Under the pieces are notes generated by a model. The model saw only the letters and a program-made list of their open reading frames with translations, did not search any database and was not told where the DNA came from. DNA of 52,914 nucleotides from Phycisphaerales bacterium (GTDB lineage Bacteria > Planctomycetota > Phycisphaerae > Phycisphaerales > UBA1924), in contig JAEPQP010000006.1 in assembly GCA_017640485.1 (NCBI GenBank), forward strand, positions 1 to 52,914, in the 5' to 3' direction. This document shows, in pieces, positions 39,127 to 49,008 of this stretch. The first letter of the stretch is position 1; every line of letters begins with the position of its first letter. Made by a program: the position numbers and the translations under genes.

Positions 39127-40172
39127 CACTTCTGAAAGATCGGCAGATACCGTTTGGGCATCTGAAGAATTATGAGCGACATCGCTGTGCCGTAGACGCG
39201 TCCTGCGGATCGTTCCTCCCAGGCGCCCTCCGGAAGCTGGGATTCGATGAGTTCCTTCCGGATCGCGGGCCACCAGGTCTCCCAGTGTTCCCCTCCCGCG
39301 AGGAACATGGATTGGACAGCGTAGTACTGACCATAAAAATAGTGCGAGCGCGACGCGGTTGTGGATCCCGGGAGCGCCGTCCCCATCAGGTATTCGAGTC
39401 CTCGATCAATCGAGTCATCGGAGTAGATCCCGGCGTAGTACAGGCTCGCAACCCCGGCCGCGGATCGGGGCCAAGCACTCGCTCCGGCGCTGACCTGATA
39501 GCGGAACCCGCCGTCCGGATTCTGGGTTTTCCGCACATACTCCACGGCTCGATCGATCGTCTCGCTCGACACATCGATCCCCGCGTTGCGTGCAGATCGC
39601 AGCGCCATGATCTGACAGATCGTGACCGAGACATCCGCGTCATACGGCACAGGGTTGTAGCGCCAGCCGCCTTCCTCGTTCTGGGTTTGCTCGATCAATC
39701 GCACGGCTCGGAGCAATGCATCATGGATCCGACCACCCAGAGCGGTGTCGGGACCGCCGGGGGTCATGCCGTAGACCTCACCGAGAAAGAGCGTCGCGAA
39801 TCCATGCCCGTACATCGGTCCGTTGTTCGCATCCGCGGCGATCAAGCCGTTCTCTTTGGTGGATTCGAGGATGAATCCGAGGCCGCGCAGGATGTGGTCG
39901 CTGTACGGGCCTCGAGATGCTGTGTTCCCGTCACCCATCATCGCGAGACACGCGAGCGAGGTGATCGCGACATTCTTCCCAAACCGTCCGCCCTCCCACG
40001 CGCCGTCGTCGAGTTGTGTGCTCGCAAGGTATTCGAGCCCACGCGCGACCGATTGATCGAGATCGCTGGTAATCTCTTGCAGATTCCCCGATTCCCGATC
40101 TGATTGAGCGACGGCGAGTGGTGCTGCTGATGAGATCGAGAGTGCTGCGATGATGGTCCGGAGTGTGTTCAT
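39126..40172 (-). CDS. Secreted prenyltransferase/squalene-oxidase-repeat protein
   Basis: 348 residues. A signal peptide covers about 1-22 ('IIAALSISSAAPLAVAQ'). An alpha/alpha-toroid of four or five repeats has the Q-x-x-x-G-x-W type motif: 'QLDDGAWEGG', 'QNEEGGWRYN', 'QNPDGGFRYQ', 'QLPEGAWEE'. This repeat is shared by squalene cyclases, prenyltransferases and complement C3-like proteins, but catalytic Asp-x-Asp-Asp or cysteine zinc ligands are not seen, so I do not assign an enzyme role. In planctomycetes such proteins commonly sit beside von Willebrand A and DUF4175 genes, as here. Start and stop overlap both neighbours, so it is part of a coupled operon. Confidence 0.85.
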   Translation of the reverse strand: MNTLRTIIAALSISSAAPLAVAQSDRESGNLQEITSDLDQSVARGLEYLASTQLDDGAWEGGRFGKNVAITSLACLAMMGDGNTASRGPYSDHILRGLGFILESTKENGLIAADANNGPMYGHGFATLFLGEVYGMTPGGPDTALGGRIHDALLRAVRLIEQTQNEEGGWRYNPVPYDADVSVTICQIMALRSARNAGIDVSSETIDRAVEYVRKTQNPDGGFRYQVSAGASAWPRSAAGVASLYYAGIYSDDSIDRGLEYLMGTALPGSTTASRSHYFYGQYYAVQSMFLAGGEHWETWWPAIRKELIESQLPEGAWEERSAGRVYGTAMSLIILQMPKRYLPIFQK

Positions 40173-40831
40173 TCCTCATCCTCCGCGAGCGCTTTGTAGT
40201 ATCTTTCAGTGAGCTCCCTGTACAGCTTCGAGTACGGCTCGTCGAGTCCCTGATTCAGAGCATCACGCAGACGATCCGGCAGATTCCCCCACCGCGCGCG
40301 GGCGCCTTCGAGGTTGTTGGACCCGACCTCGAAGGATCCGGGTGGGGTCGATCCGTCTGTCGGTTCTCCCGATCCACTCGAGGACGCATCCGAATTCTGT
40401 TGCTGTTGATTGGGTTGCTGCTGCGGACTGCTGGATTGGGAAGATGACGAACTCCCGCTCCCAGAGCCTTGGTTATTCTGAGCGGATTCGATCACCTGAT
40501 CGAGCATGCGGATGATGTCTTCCTGCATGCGCTGGGTCGTAATCCCGATATCACCCGTCCCCCCGATCCGGGTCGCGGCGTCCCCCATCAGCATCACAGC
40601 GTTGGAGAAAGCCTCCCCGGCTTCCTGTGCCGTGAGGGCGCGGTCGATTTCGGTCGTGTCTGGGGTTTCCGGAGCAACCTCGAGTCCGAGCAGTTCATCG
40701 AGCGTAGGGACCCGAGGCGGGCCGTCGTCTGCGAACACCGAAGTGCTCACGCAAGCACTCGCGCCGAGCACAAGAGCGATACTCGTCCGCTGAATCCAGA
40801 ATCCACAAGATGATTGCAGTGAGTTACTCAT
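40169..40831 (-). CDS. Secreted Gln/Ser-rich protein of the vWA cluster
   Basis: 220 residues. A signal peptide covers about 1-35 ('TSIALVLGASACVSTSVFAD'). A helical segment (50-115, 'AFSNAVMLMGDAATRIGGTG') and a low-complexity Gln/Ser/Gly linker (about 118-165) follow. A conserved-looking end with 'WGNLPDRLRDALNQGLDEPY' then 'SKLYRELTERYYKALA' resembles the last helix found in proteins next to DUF4175 genes in planctomycetes. Coupled by ATGA overlaps on both sides. Function unknown; a periplasmic partner of the membrane complex is inferred. Confidence 0.75.
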   Translation of the reverse strand: MSNSLQSSCGFWIQRTSIALVLGASACVSTSVFADDGPPRVPTLDELLGLEVAPETPDTTEIDRALTAQEAGEAFSNAVMLMGDAATRIGGTGDIGITTQRMQEDIIRMLDQVIESAQNNQGSGSGSSSSSQSSSPQQQPNQQQQNSDASSSGSGEPTDGSTPPGSFEVGSNNLEGARARWGNLPDRLRDALNQGLDEPYSKLYRELTERYYKALAEDEE

Positions 40832-43800
40832 TCTGATCCACTCTGCTCCTCTGGAGAAGGTTCGTCCATCTGGGGCGTCTGGTTCATTTGTTCGATGAGT
40901 TCTTGCCCCTTCTGCGCCAGTTCTTGCTGGAGTGTGCTGATGGATCGGAGTCGATCCGGATCGTTGCTTCCGGATTCGCTCATCGCTCGCGTCTGCGTGG
41001 CGGTGAGTTGTTGGAGGGTCCGGAGCAACTGGAGCTGAGCAACGGGCGGGATGACCGGTTGATCCGCTCCGCCGCTGCCTTGACCGCCGCCGCTGGAGTT
41101 CTGCCCGTCCTCGAGCTGGTCATCGGATGGCTGCTGAGCATTCCCAAGAACCTCGACGAGCGCCGAGAGGATGGTTGCGACGCTCTGTTGGTCGAGCACG
41201 ACGCTTGGGTTCAATGATCGTTCATTGAGATCCTCAGCGATCGTTTCGAGCAGCAATGCGATCTGGTCATGCGCGAGTGTGAAGATGGGGGCTTCACTGA
41301 GTTCCTCTGTTTCCGCGAGCATCTGATCGAGGGTCGACTGGAGATCGCGCTCCTGGGTTGCGAGCTTGCGTGATTGCGCACGCTGCCTGCGGCTGAGGTT
41401 CTCGCCGATCATGGGTTTGGTTTCGGTGGTGATCCGGATCTGCTCGTCAAGCGCGTCTTGATACTGCTCGCGGAGCTGTTCGCGCAGTTGCTGTGCTTGT
41501 CGATCAGCCGCGGCTTGGTCCTGCTTCCGTGCTTCCTCCAGTGCCGATTGGAGATGGCTGATCGCGGCGAGCTCCGATTGGCGAGCAGTGTTCAGGTCCG
41601 CAGGACGAGCACGGAGCGCCCCGATTGCCTGCGCCTGCGACTCGGTGGCGCTGGTGAGCGATTCGGCGATGATGCGTGTTTCCGGGAATGCCGCGGACGC
41701 TTCGTCGCGGATCGCGAGGGTGTTGTCGCGGAGCGCGATCATGGACCGATCCAAGTTCGCAAGATTGGCATCCAGTCGTGTGATCTCGAGTTCTTGGTCC
41801 TCGATAAGCGTGCTGATGGATTCAATCAACGACGCGAGCTTCCTGCGGAGTGCTGAGTCGCGGTTCCGCTCGGCTTGCTCGATCTGTTCGAGCATGTTGT
41901 CCAGTTCTTCGAGTACCTGTTCTTGTGTTGCGGCCGCGGATGAGGTCTGGTTCTGAGCGATCTGATCACCCGCTTGATTCAGTTGCTCTTCGATCCCGGA
42001 GTTGCGTCCCTGCGTCGCTGCGTCGCGGATGCCCTGAGCACCCGTCGGGTTGTTCTCGTCGAGCGCGTCCGCTTGCTGGTCCAATGAATCAATCGTTTCG
42101 CGGGCGTCTTTGGTCACCCGGCGCTGACGCTCCAGGATCTTCTCAAGCATCGACCGGTCATCCTCGGCGAGCTGGTCGATTGATTGTCCCTGAGTCTGCT
42201 CTCCCAGTGACCTGGTGTCCTGGAGCAGCGACTCCACCTTCGAGCGGAGTTCCTCGATCGCTCGTGTTGCGAGCCAGGTATCCTGTCCACGATCGAGCAT
42301 CGCGATCGCGTCAGCCAGTTCATCGCGCGTTTCCTCCATCGATTCCGCGGCTGCATCCTCTTGCTCACGCTGGAGCGATTCGGTCGCGTCTTGTGATGAA
42401 GATTCGGCGCGTTCGAGCGTCGATTGGAGCGACTCGAGCATCGGGGTCAACTGCGAATCTTGGATGCGGCTCTGCTCTAAGCGCTCCGCGAGTCGTTGCG
42501 CGGAGTTGAGCCGAGATTGAATCTGATCGGTGAGCTGAGATTGCTCTTCAGGATCAACCGACTCCAGAGCCCGGACACGCGCGATGAGATCACGCTGCTG
42601 ATCATCGAGCTTCCTGAGAACTTCGCTCATCGTGCCGAGCTGGGACTCAACCCTGCGGAGGATGTCCTGATCCTCAACGATCCTCAGAATCCGGGGAGGC
42701 GACTGGGATTCGAGTCCCGCGATATCGCGCGCCATGCTCCGGATCATGATCTCCGTGCCGGGAGTGGTGTCAAGATTGTGGAGATTCTGATCCAGATCCA
42801 ACGACGCTGAGCTGGTGAGTCTGGTCGGTTTGGTGTCATCGGCACTCATGGATTGACTGCTGAGCACGACGGCTTCATCGGCGCTGAGAACAGACGCGAT
42901 GAGCGATGTGGACTCGATTCCCAGATCATCGCTGATCTGTGATGAGAGATCGATCAGGGCGCGCTGTCCGATGACCAGATCCGTCGAAGGCGCGCTGATC
43001 AATGATTCAGGCGGGCTGTCTGCAACCACGCGGATATACACATCAACTGAATCGCGAGGCGTGAGCCCATTCTCATCCACAGGACGCACGCTTGTGGTCA
43101 TCGTGCTGTCGATGACAAGTGTGCGCTTCAGCGTGTGTGACAACGATGAGTTGGAGTCTGCTTGGCGCACCGGGGAGGAGAACTCCCAAGCGAGCACGAC
43201 GCTCGATCCTGCAAGGACCAGGCCGATCGCTCGAGCCGCGGGATCGATCTCGACCTCACCCTGCGAGAATCGAGCGGTGATGGGTCCCAGGTCCTGCGCG
43301 TAGGTCGGCATGATGATCTGTGCCGTCAACGACTCAAGCATCGGCGGATGCACAATCCGGACGCGTTGTGTCGGACTCTCGTCATCGCGCGTGATGATCT
43401 TGTACTGCAGAGTGGATCCCTCTGGGATCAGTTTCGCAGAGAGCGATTGGATCGGGATCAACTGCTCGTAGCGGTGGTGTCTCTGGTTCTCAGCGGTGAT
43501 CGGGTCCGATCCCATGCCTGTAGGAACTGATCGATTGGTGCTGAGCTTCCGGATCCCTTGCTTGTTGAGCTGGAGTGTGGTCCATCGGACGATGTCGGTG
43601 TTGTCGGGTCTGACCAGCTTCCAGCGCAGTTGTGCGTTGGGATCATCCGACGATGGCCCGATGAGCGCTGTTGCGGTGTACGCACGATCGAGCGGGTGGA
43701 ACCGAGCGTGCTCTGGGATCGTGATCCCGAAGCGCTTTGGCCATTGCACCTGCGTCCAAGGCATCAGTACTCGACGAGCACCAATTGTTGCGAGCATCGG

Positions 43801-44367
43801 GGATCGGACAGTGAGGATCAGCACCAAGCAGATCGCACTCACGACCACGAGCATCTCGTAGAGCGGTTGAGGCCTGAGTGTGGCGCTCGCGGCCGCAGAA
43901 TCAATGTGACGCGATGATCGGCGCTGGATCGCTTCCCGGAGTTGCTGCTCGATCCGTTCTTCGGGTGGAGGAGCGGGAAGGTCAACAATCGCCGCGATCG
44001 AAGCGGTGGTTTGTGTGTTCGATGTTGTCGTGGTGGTGGCGCCCGGGCTTGTCAGGTTCAGCGCCAGATCACTGGGCTGCGCATGGACCGCGAGCGTGCG
44101 GGACACAAACCTGCGGAAGGTCCATGCCGCGAAACCCAGCAGGATGACGAGCATCATCCAGCGTCCGGTCATGTTGATGTGCAAGAACAGATCCATGAGC
44201 ACAAAGACCGCGAGGACGCCGACGACACTCCCCATCCATCGGAGGATTCCCCTGCCGATGATTCTTCGACGGACCCTTTTCATGGAATCCTGAAGTGTCC
44301 GCAAGATATTGGAGCCCTGCTTCGGGCGTGTCGCGGGAGTCCAGGATGGATCGTTGAGTGTGGTCAT
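40828..44367 (-). CDS. DUF4175-like large coiled-coil membrane protein
   Basis: 1179 residues, among the longest genes here. Two membrane segments near residues 38-85, a third near 165-187 ('LYEMLVVVSAICLVLILTV'), then an outside beta-rich domain (about 190-560) and a long helical coiled-coil region (about 560-1060) rich in Gln, Glu, Arg and Ala. The C-terminus is Gly/Ser/Gln-rich and acidic. This is the plan of DUF4175-type proteins in planctomycetes and alphaproteobacteria. No enzyme motif is present. It probably organises the envelope complex made with the vWA proteins. Its start follows the upstream vWA gene after a 112-bp gap, the one break in the coupled run. Confidence 0.8.
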   Translation of the reverse strand: MTTLNDPSWTPATRPKQGSNILRTLQDSMKRVRRRIIGRGILRWMGSVVGVLAVFVLMDLFLHINMTGRWMMLVILLGFAAWTFRRFVSRTLAVHAQPSDLALNLTSPGATTTTTSNTQTTASIAAIVDLPAPPPEERIEQQLREAIQRRSSRHIDSAAASATLRPQPLYEMLVVVSAICLVLILTVRSPMLATIGARRVLMPWTQVQWPKRFGITIPEHARFHPLDRAYTATALIGPSSDDPNAQLRWKLVRPDNTDIVRWTTLQLNKQGIRKLSTNRSVPTGMGSDPITAENQRHHRYEQLIPIQSLSAKLIPEGSTLQYKIITRDDESPTQRVRIVHPPMLESLTAQIIMPTYAQDLGPITARFSQGEVEIDPAARAIGLVLAGSSVVLAWEFSSPVRQADSNSSLSHTLKRTLVIDSTMTTSVRPVDENGLTPRDSVDVYIRVVADSPPESLISAPSTDLVIGQRALIDLSSQISDDLGIESTSLIASVLSADEAVVLSSQSMSADDTKPTRLTSSASLDLDQNLHNLDTTPGTEIMIRSMARDIAGLESQSPPRILRIVEDQDILRRVESQLGTMSEVLRKLDDQQRDLIARVRALESVDPEEQSQLTDQIQSRLNSAQRLAERLEQSRIQDSQLTPMLESLQSTLERAESSSQDATESLQREQEDAAAESMEETRDELADAIAMLDRGQDTWLATRAIEELRSKVESLLQDTRSLGEQTQGQSIDQLAEDDRSMLEKILERQRRVTKDARETIDSLDQQADALDENNPTGAQGIRDAATQGRNSGIEEQLNQAGDQIAQNQTSSAAATQEQVLEELDNMLEQIEQAERNRDSALRRKLASLIESISTLIEDQELEITRLDANLANLDRSMIALRDNTLAIRDEASAAFPETRIIAESLTSATESQAQAIGALRARPADLNTARQSELAAISHLQSALEEARKQDQAAADRQAQQLREQLREQYQDALDEQIRITTETKPMIGENLSRRQRAQSRKLATQERDLQSTLDQMLAETEELSEAPIFTLAHDQIALLLETIAEDLNERSLNPSVVLDQQSVATILSALVEVLGNAQQPSDDQLEDGQNSSGGGQGSGGADQPVIPPVAQLQLLRTLQQLTATQTRAMSESGSNDPDRLRSISTLQQELAQKGQELIEQMNQTPQMDEPSPEEQSGSE

Positions 44368-44479
44368 TGGATGAAATCAGCGATGATCATTCGTGTCTGT
44401 GTTGTGAACTGCGTTGAGCGGTGATTCATTCCTCTATACATTCATCTATAAGAAGGTATCAGATCCAAACCTGTGAGTG

Positions 44480-46822
44480 CTACGCGAGTCTGAGTATTCG
44501 GCGTCCGATCCACTCGATGCTCAGCAGGAGCACCAGCATGATCAGCACAATCGGACGATCCCACAACGAGGTGGTCTCCGGATCAAGCGTGGTGATCCGT
44601 GTCCGGTTGGGGAGAATGTCGGGGAGTTCGCTCAAGGACGCGGGATCGAGCAGTGTGCCTCCGGTCTGGTTGCTGATGCGCTCCAGCGCATCGTGGTCGG
44701 TATTCGGGTTGAGTGTTTCGTCCCAACTGGCGCGGACCTGAACGACTCTGGTCAATGGGTCCGGCCCGATCAATGGATGCGTGATTGAGAACGAATACGA
44801 GCCGGGTTCATCCGGAGTCCACAACGCGGATCTGGACTGCGCATTGCCTGTCAAATGGATCTGTGACTCCGGCGCTCTGGTCGAAAGCGGCTGGATCGTC
44901 GCTTGGAGCGTGCCGGGAAGCTCGTCGATCAGTGCGTTGTCGAAGAGCTGGAGCGAAGCGCGGACTGCGGAACCCGGGGTGGGGACTTCCGGCGTGATCT
45001 CAAACGCTGCGGGGGATGCTCTCCTCAGAATAGTGCCTCGCGCGAGTGTCCGAACAAGCGGGAGCCAGAACTGTTCTGGGAGATCTTCACCACGACCGTA
45101 GCGCCAGCGCCAGATCTCGTCGGTCCCGACATACCCGACCTGTCCGCCGCCGTAGCGCATGGAGGTGACGAGCGCATCGGATTGAATCGGATCTGCAGGA
45201 TCCGAATCGACCCGTTGCGCCAGCGCGAGCGGGACGACGCCGGGCTTGAGATCATCGGAGGCGATCGGGTGCGACCAGCGGAGCAGTGTCCAGCCTGACG
45301 CGGGATCATCAACGCGTGACATCTCCTCTTCATCAGTGTCATTCTCTTGAGCGAGCAGACCGACCCGCTGCGCTTCATCCGTCAACTGCATCACGATGGG
45401 TGTATTGCTCAGCGGCGCACTCGACGCGGAATCCGCTTTCCCCGATTGCATCGGGAGCAGCCCTGCGAGTTCGGATCCCGACCAGCCCGACGGGGTCGCG
45501 CCCTCGCCCGCGATCCAGAGCAGCCCGCATCCACGACTCTCGATATGTGCCTTGAGCGATCGGAGTTGAGACTCTGAGAACAGATCGGGCTTCACATCCC
45601 CCAGAATCACGACATCAAAGGGCTCCCACGCCTCGAGTGAATCGGGGATCGGACCACTGATTGGTTGCCCTTCTTCGATGAATCGTCTGTCGGATGCGAG
45701 CAGCATGGTCGTCGCGTCGATCGTCTCCTCACGCATCAACAGGTTCTTGAGGTAGCGGTACTCCCAACGGGGCTGACCATCGATGTAGAGAACACGCATC
45801 GGATCGGAAACCACACTGAGCATGATCTCCTGCGTGTTGTTGTCGGCGACGAGGTCGAGATCCGAAGCGGATTGATTGACCGGCACGATCCGCACAAGCA
45901 GAGAGCGCTCGCCGGACTTGTCGAAACTGTGTCCGAGATCAGATTCAAATGCCGTGCGTTCATCAATGGTGTGGGTCGTGGAATCAAGAACCTGACCCGT
46001 GGATTGATCAACCAGTTCCACGCGGATCTCATCGCCTGTGCTGTAGCCCGCGGCGAGCGCCTGCACCCGAACCGGGACCCGGTCCTTCGCGAACACCGCG
46101 CTGGGAGACTCGATGCGTGTGATCGATGCGTCTCGGATCGGATCTGCGGACCCGATCGGGACACCGATGATCGGCACACCCGATCCCAGCAGGCGCTCGA
46201 TGAGCGCTTGTGAGGGCGCGTCATGCGAACGCCCGTCAGAGAAGACCACGATCCCGCTGATCGGGTTTGTCCCGCTGTTGTTGAGCGCCGTCTGCAGCGC
46301 CGACGAGATCGATGTGCTCGCGCTGCTTGTGATCGAATCGGGATCCATCTCGAGCGTATCGAGCGGCATCGCGCGGTTCGAGTATGCGTACGCATCGATC
46401 GTTGATCTCTGAGCGATCTGCTGGAAGACAGACTGATGATCGCGGAGCGTCTGATCGAGGATCTGAGCACGCGAAGTGGTCGTTCCATCGGACCCGCGTT
46501 CCTGGGTGTTCATCGAACCGGACGCATCGAGCAGCACAAGCACACGATCCTGCTCAACGAGGGTTCGTCTCCGCTCGATCTGAGGCCCGAGCGCGAGCAC
46601 GAACAGAAGCATGATGCTGATCCAGCGGAGCGAAGCGAGCGTGATGCGGGTTCGTGTTGATCCCGATAAGCCGTGGTAGCTCCTCCAGATCAACGCGATG
46701 AGTGCGACAACGACCATCATCCAGATCCAGAACGGGAGGGTGGTCTGGAATCCGATCCCCGAGTCCTGCTGGCCGAATGTGCCTTGCTCGAATCCGAAGA
46801 GCGTGTCGAGGAGTCTGTTCAC
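44480..46822 (-). CDS. Membrane vWA-domain protein with amidotransferase-like middle
   Basis: 780 residues from GTG 46822, which overlaps the TGA of the upstream gene (GTGA); no better start is near. Two membrane helices are at about 30-80 and one near the C-terminus ('IVLIMLVLLLSIEWIG'). A von Willebrand A domain (about 90-270) has an intact MIDAS start 'LVLLDASGSMNT' (D-x-S-x-S). A region 'FDVVILGDVKPDLFSESQLR' to 'GCGLLWIAGEGATPSG' resembles the class-I-glutamine-amidotransferase-like fold common in this protein type. In related clusters these proteins act beside MoxR ATPases. No MoxR gene is present here. Confidence 0.85.
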   Translation of the reverse strand: MNRLLDTLFGFEQGTFGQQDSGIGFQTTLPFWIWMMVVVALIALIWRSYHGLSGSTRTRITLASLRWISIMLLFVLALGPQIERRRTLVEQDRVLVLLDASGSMNTQERGSDGTTTSRAQILDQTLRDHQSVFQQIAQRSTIDAYAYSNRAMPLDTLEMDPDSITSSASTSISSALQTALNNSGTNPISGIVVFSDGRSHDAPSQALIERLLGSGVPIIGVPIGSADPIRDASITRIESPSAVFAKDRVPVRVQALAAGYSTGDEIRVELVDQSTGQVLDSTTHTIDERTAFESDLGHSFDKSGERSLLVRIVPVNQSASDLDLVADNNTQEIMLSVVSDPMRVLYIDGQPRWEYRYLKNLLMREETIDATTMLLASDRRFIEEGQPISGPIPDSLEAWEPFDVVILGDVKPDLFSESQLRSLKAHIESRGCGLLWIAGEGATPSGWSGSELAGLLPMQSGKADSASSAPLSNTPIVMQLTDEAQRVGLLAQENDTDEEEMSRVDDPASGWTLLRWSHPIASDDLKPGVVPLALAQRVDSDPADPIQSDALVTSMRYGGGQVGYVGTDEIWRWRYGRGEDLPEQFWLPLVRTLARGTILRRASPAAFEITPEVPTPGSAVRASLQLFDNALIDELPGTLQATIQPLSTRAPESQIHLTGNAQSRSALWTPDEPGSYSFSITHPLIGPDPLTRVVQVRASWDETLNPNTDHDALERISNQTGGTLLDPASLSELPDILPNRTRITTLDPETTSLWDRPIVLIMLVLLLSIEWIGRRILRLA

Positions 46823-49008
46823 ATCGCACCCCCGGCTTGTGAGAGCGGGTTGATCGCTGAGTAGGAACACCGCCTTGCGAGCAGCACCTCGATGACCGCG
46901 AGCAATGCCGCGATCCCGAACAAGATCAGCGCGATGGATCGTCCATTGTTCTGGAGCGCGGAGTGTGCATTCAGTGAGATCTCTGATTCGGCGCTCGCAT
47001 CAAAGAGTGTACTCGGATCAAAGATCTGGCTGAGCACCGACTCTGCGCTGACCAAGCGGGATGAATCGAGCACGGTCCGAGTGCTATCGGGGTTCAGCAC
47101 CACGGCTCGCTGAGTCGTGCCTTGCTGATCAATCATCGCGTACGCTCCGGAGAGGCGCGGGTCGGGATCGGAGCGGTCTGTGAGCAAGGTCTCAAGTGTT
47201 GTGAAGTTTAGCGAGACGGCATCAAGACCACTGATCCGCTGGTCTGGTGCGATCGAGCGCGAGAGCATAGATCGCACCATCTCGTGCATCATCGCGACAA
47301 ACATCGGACGAGCCGGGAGGTCGGTCCATCGTGCATCGAGCGCAAAGCCGAGGATGACAACCTGCCCGCGCATCGCGAGTTCATCTGGTGCGCTCGCGGA
47401 ACTGGACACCGCGATCGGTTCCGAGTCTGAGTTGCGGAGCAGGACCGATGCATCTGAACCGGGTTCAAAGACCATACTCCGCGTGATGGTGACCGATGAT
47501 GCAAGATCGAGGTATTCGTCTGCGATCCCGCTGAGCAGCCCGTTCTCTTCGAGCGAGTTTGCGAGTCCGGTCGCTGGGTCGAAGCTCTTGGTCATGACCG
47601 GATTCTGCACGAGTTCGGGAGCGATCGTGCGGAGTTGTTCGATCCAGTCCTGTGATCCTGCATCCGCGTCGGGCGTGATGATGATCGGGAGCGGGCCGGA
47701 TGGTCGAGCGCTGAGCCGAGCAATGCGGGACCATGCACGATCATCGATTGCCGATGGGGTCAGGAGGATGAGCATGTCCAGTGTTGGGTCGATGCGATCC
47801 GCAGCCGCGGATGCGTTGATCTGCTGGATATCGATCAGTGCATCATCCGCAGAGAGCACCGCTCGGACCCAGCGTGATGGACGGATCCCGTCTTGATTCG
47901 AGGAAGTGAACGCGTCGATGATCCCGATCCTGATCTGTTGACGAAGCGGGAGTCCCACCATCCGCGTGTTGTCGCGGGGGTTCGAGTCTTCGGACGCGCC
48001 TTGGATCGTGATGCGCACGAGTGCGGATCCACCGCGTGCGGCGGTCAGCACACTGGGATCGATCGAGATGCTGCGTGTCATAACTGATTGACCGCTCGGC
48101 CAAACAAGCGATTCACTCCGGAGTGCTTTGTCTGTGATCGCATCGGTGCAGCTCAGCATGATGGTGGTCTCGCTGTTGAGATCACCGGATCGCTTGAGCG
48201 TCACCCGAACGCCATGGATCTCGTCGTTTGCGGCGTCCTGATCTGCGAATCGTGTGACAATCGGACGCAGTGGTGACGCGTTCACGATCGCGAAGTTCGA
48301 TCGCGGTGTTGTCGCTGGGACATCAAGCAAAACCGATTCGAGTGAATCGAGTTGATCGAGCGAAGTTGCTTGCATGGAACCGGATTCGGAGTCCCAACCA
48401 CTCGGCGCCATGAGTAGTGCGGGGATGATGACCGATAGCGTCTCGTTGGATTGTGCAACGGTGCTCAGCAGATCCATAGATCCCTGAAGATCGCGATCGG
48501 CATCGGTCGCTGCCAAACTCTGTACCCTCGAGCGGATCAGTCCCAGTTCGGTCGTTGGTGGAACCGCGACCCCTTGCGCGGGTCCAGCGGTGGTGATGAG
48601 TGCGGCTTGATCACCCCGGCTCGAGTCCAGATCCGCGAGCAGCTCGAGCGCTCGTTTCTGTTGATATTGCAACGCTGATCCGGTGCCGTCGATGAGCGCT
48701 GCGGAATGGATGGAGTTGTCCAGGATCAGCACAAGCGTGCGCGGGCGTTGGTCGATGGATCCGGATCCGATGATCAGCGCCCCGACTCCACCCGCGATCA
48801 GCGCGATGATCGCGCAGCGTGTCAGGAGCAGGAGCAGTTGTTCAAGCGTGATCAGCCGTCGGCGTTTCTTGTACGCTTGCTCGAGGAACCGCATCGCGCC
48901 CCATGAAATGGGCCGGTGCTTGCGTCGGAGCAGATGAACAAGAATCGGGATCGCGATGCACACAATCCCTGCGATCAGGAGTCCGGGATGGAGCGCTGAG
49001 ATTCCCAT
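46819..49008 (-). CDS. BatA-like membrane protein with degenerate vWA domain
   Basis: 729 residues from ATG 49008, sharing one base with the DUF58 stop (TGATG). The N-terminal BatA motif 'ALHPGLLIAGIVCIAIPILV' then 'RRKHRPISWGAMRFLE' is clear. A second helix near residue 60-80 follows and a last one near 700 ('IALILFGIAALLAVIEVLLA'). The vWA part opens 'LVLILDNSIHSAALID', so the MIDAS is D-N-S-I-H rather than D-x-S-x-S; metal binding is probably lost. It is part of the DUF58/BatA/vWA set often linked to MoxR. A structural or sensory rather than adhesive role is inferred from the changed residues. Confidence 0.85.
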   Translation of the reverse strand: MGISALHPGLLIAGIVCIAIPILVHLLRRKHRPISWGAMRFLEQAYKKRRRLITLEQLLLLLTRCAIIALIAGGVGALIIGSGSIDQRPRTLVLILDNSIHSAALIDGTGSALQYQQKRALELLADLDSSRGDQAALITTAGPAQGVAVPPTTELGLIRSRVQSLAATDADRDLQGSMDLLSTVAQSNETLSVIIPALLMAPSGWDSESGSMQATSLDQLDSLESVLLDVPATTPRSNFAIVNASPLRPIVTRFADQDAANDEIHGVRVTLKRSGDLNSETTIMLSCTDAITDKALRSESLVWPSGQSVMTRSISIDPSVLTAARGGSALVRITIQGASEDSNPRDNTRMVGLPLRQQIRIGIIDAFTSSNQDGIRPSRWVRAVLSADDALIDIQQINASAAADRIDPTLDMLILLTPSAIDDRAWSRIARLSARPSGPLPIIITPDADAGSQDWIEQLRTIAPELVQNPVMTKSFDPATGLANSLEENGLLSGIADEYLDLASSVTITRSMVFEPGSDASVLLRNSDSEPIAVSSSASAPDELAMRGQVVILGFALDARWTDLPARPMFVAMMHEMVRSMLSRSIAPDQRISGLDAVSLNFTTLETLLTDRSDPDPRLSGAYAMIDQQGTTQRAVVLNPDSTRTVLDSSRLVSAESVLSQIFDPSTLFDASAESEISLNAHSALQNNGRSIALILFGIAALLAVIEVLLARRCSYSAINPLSQAGGAM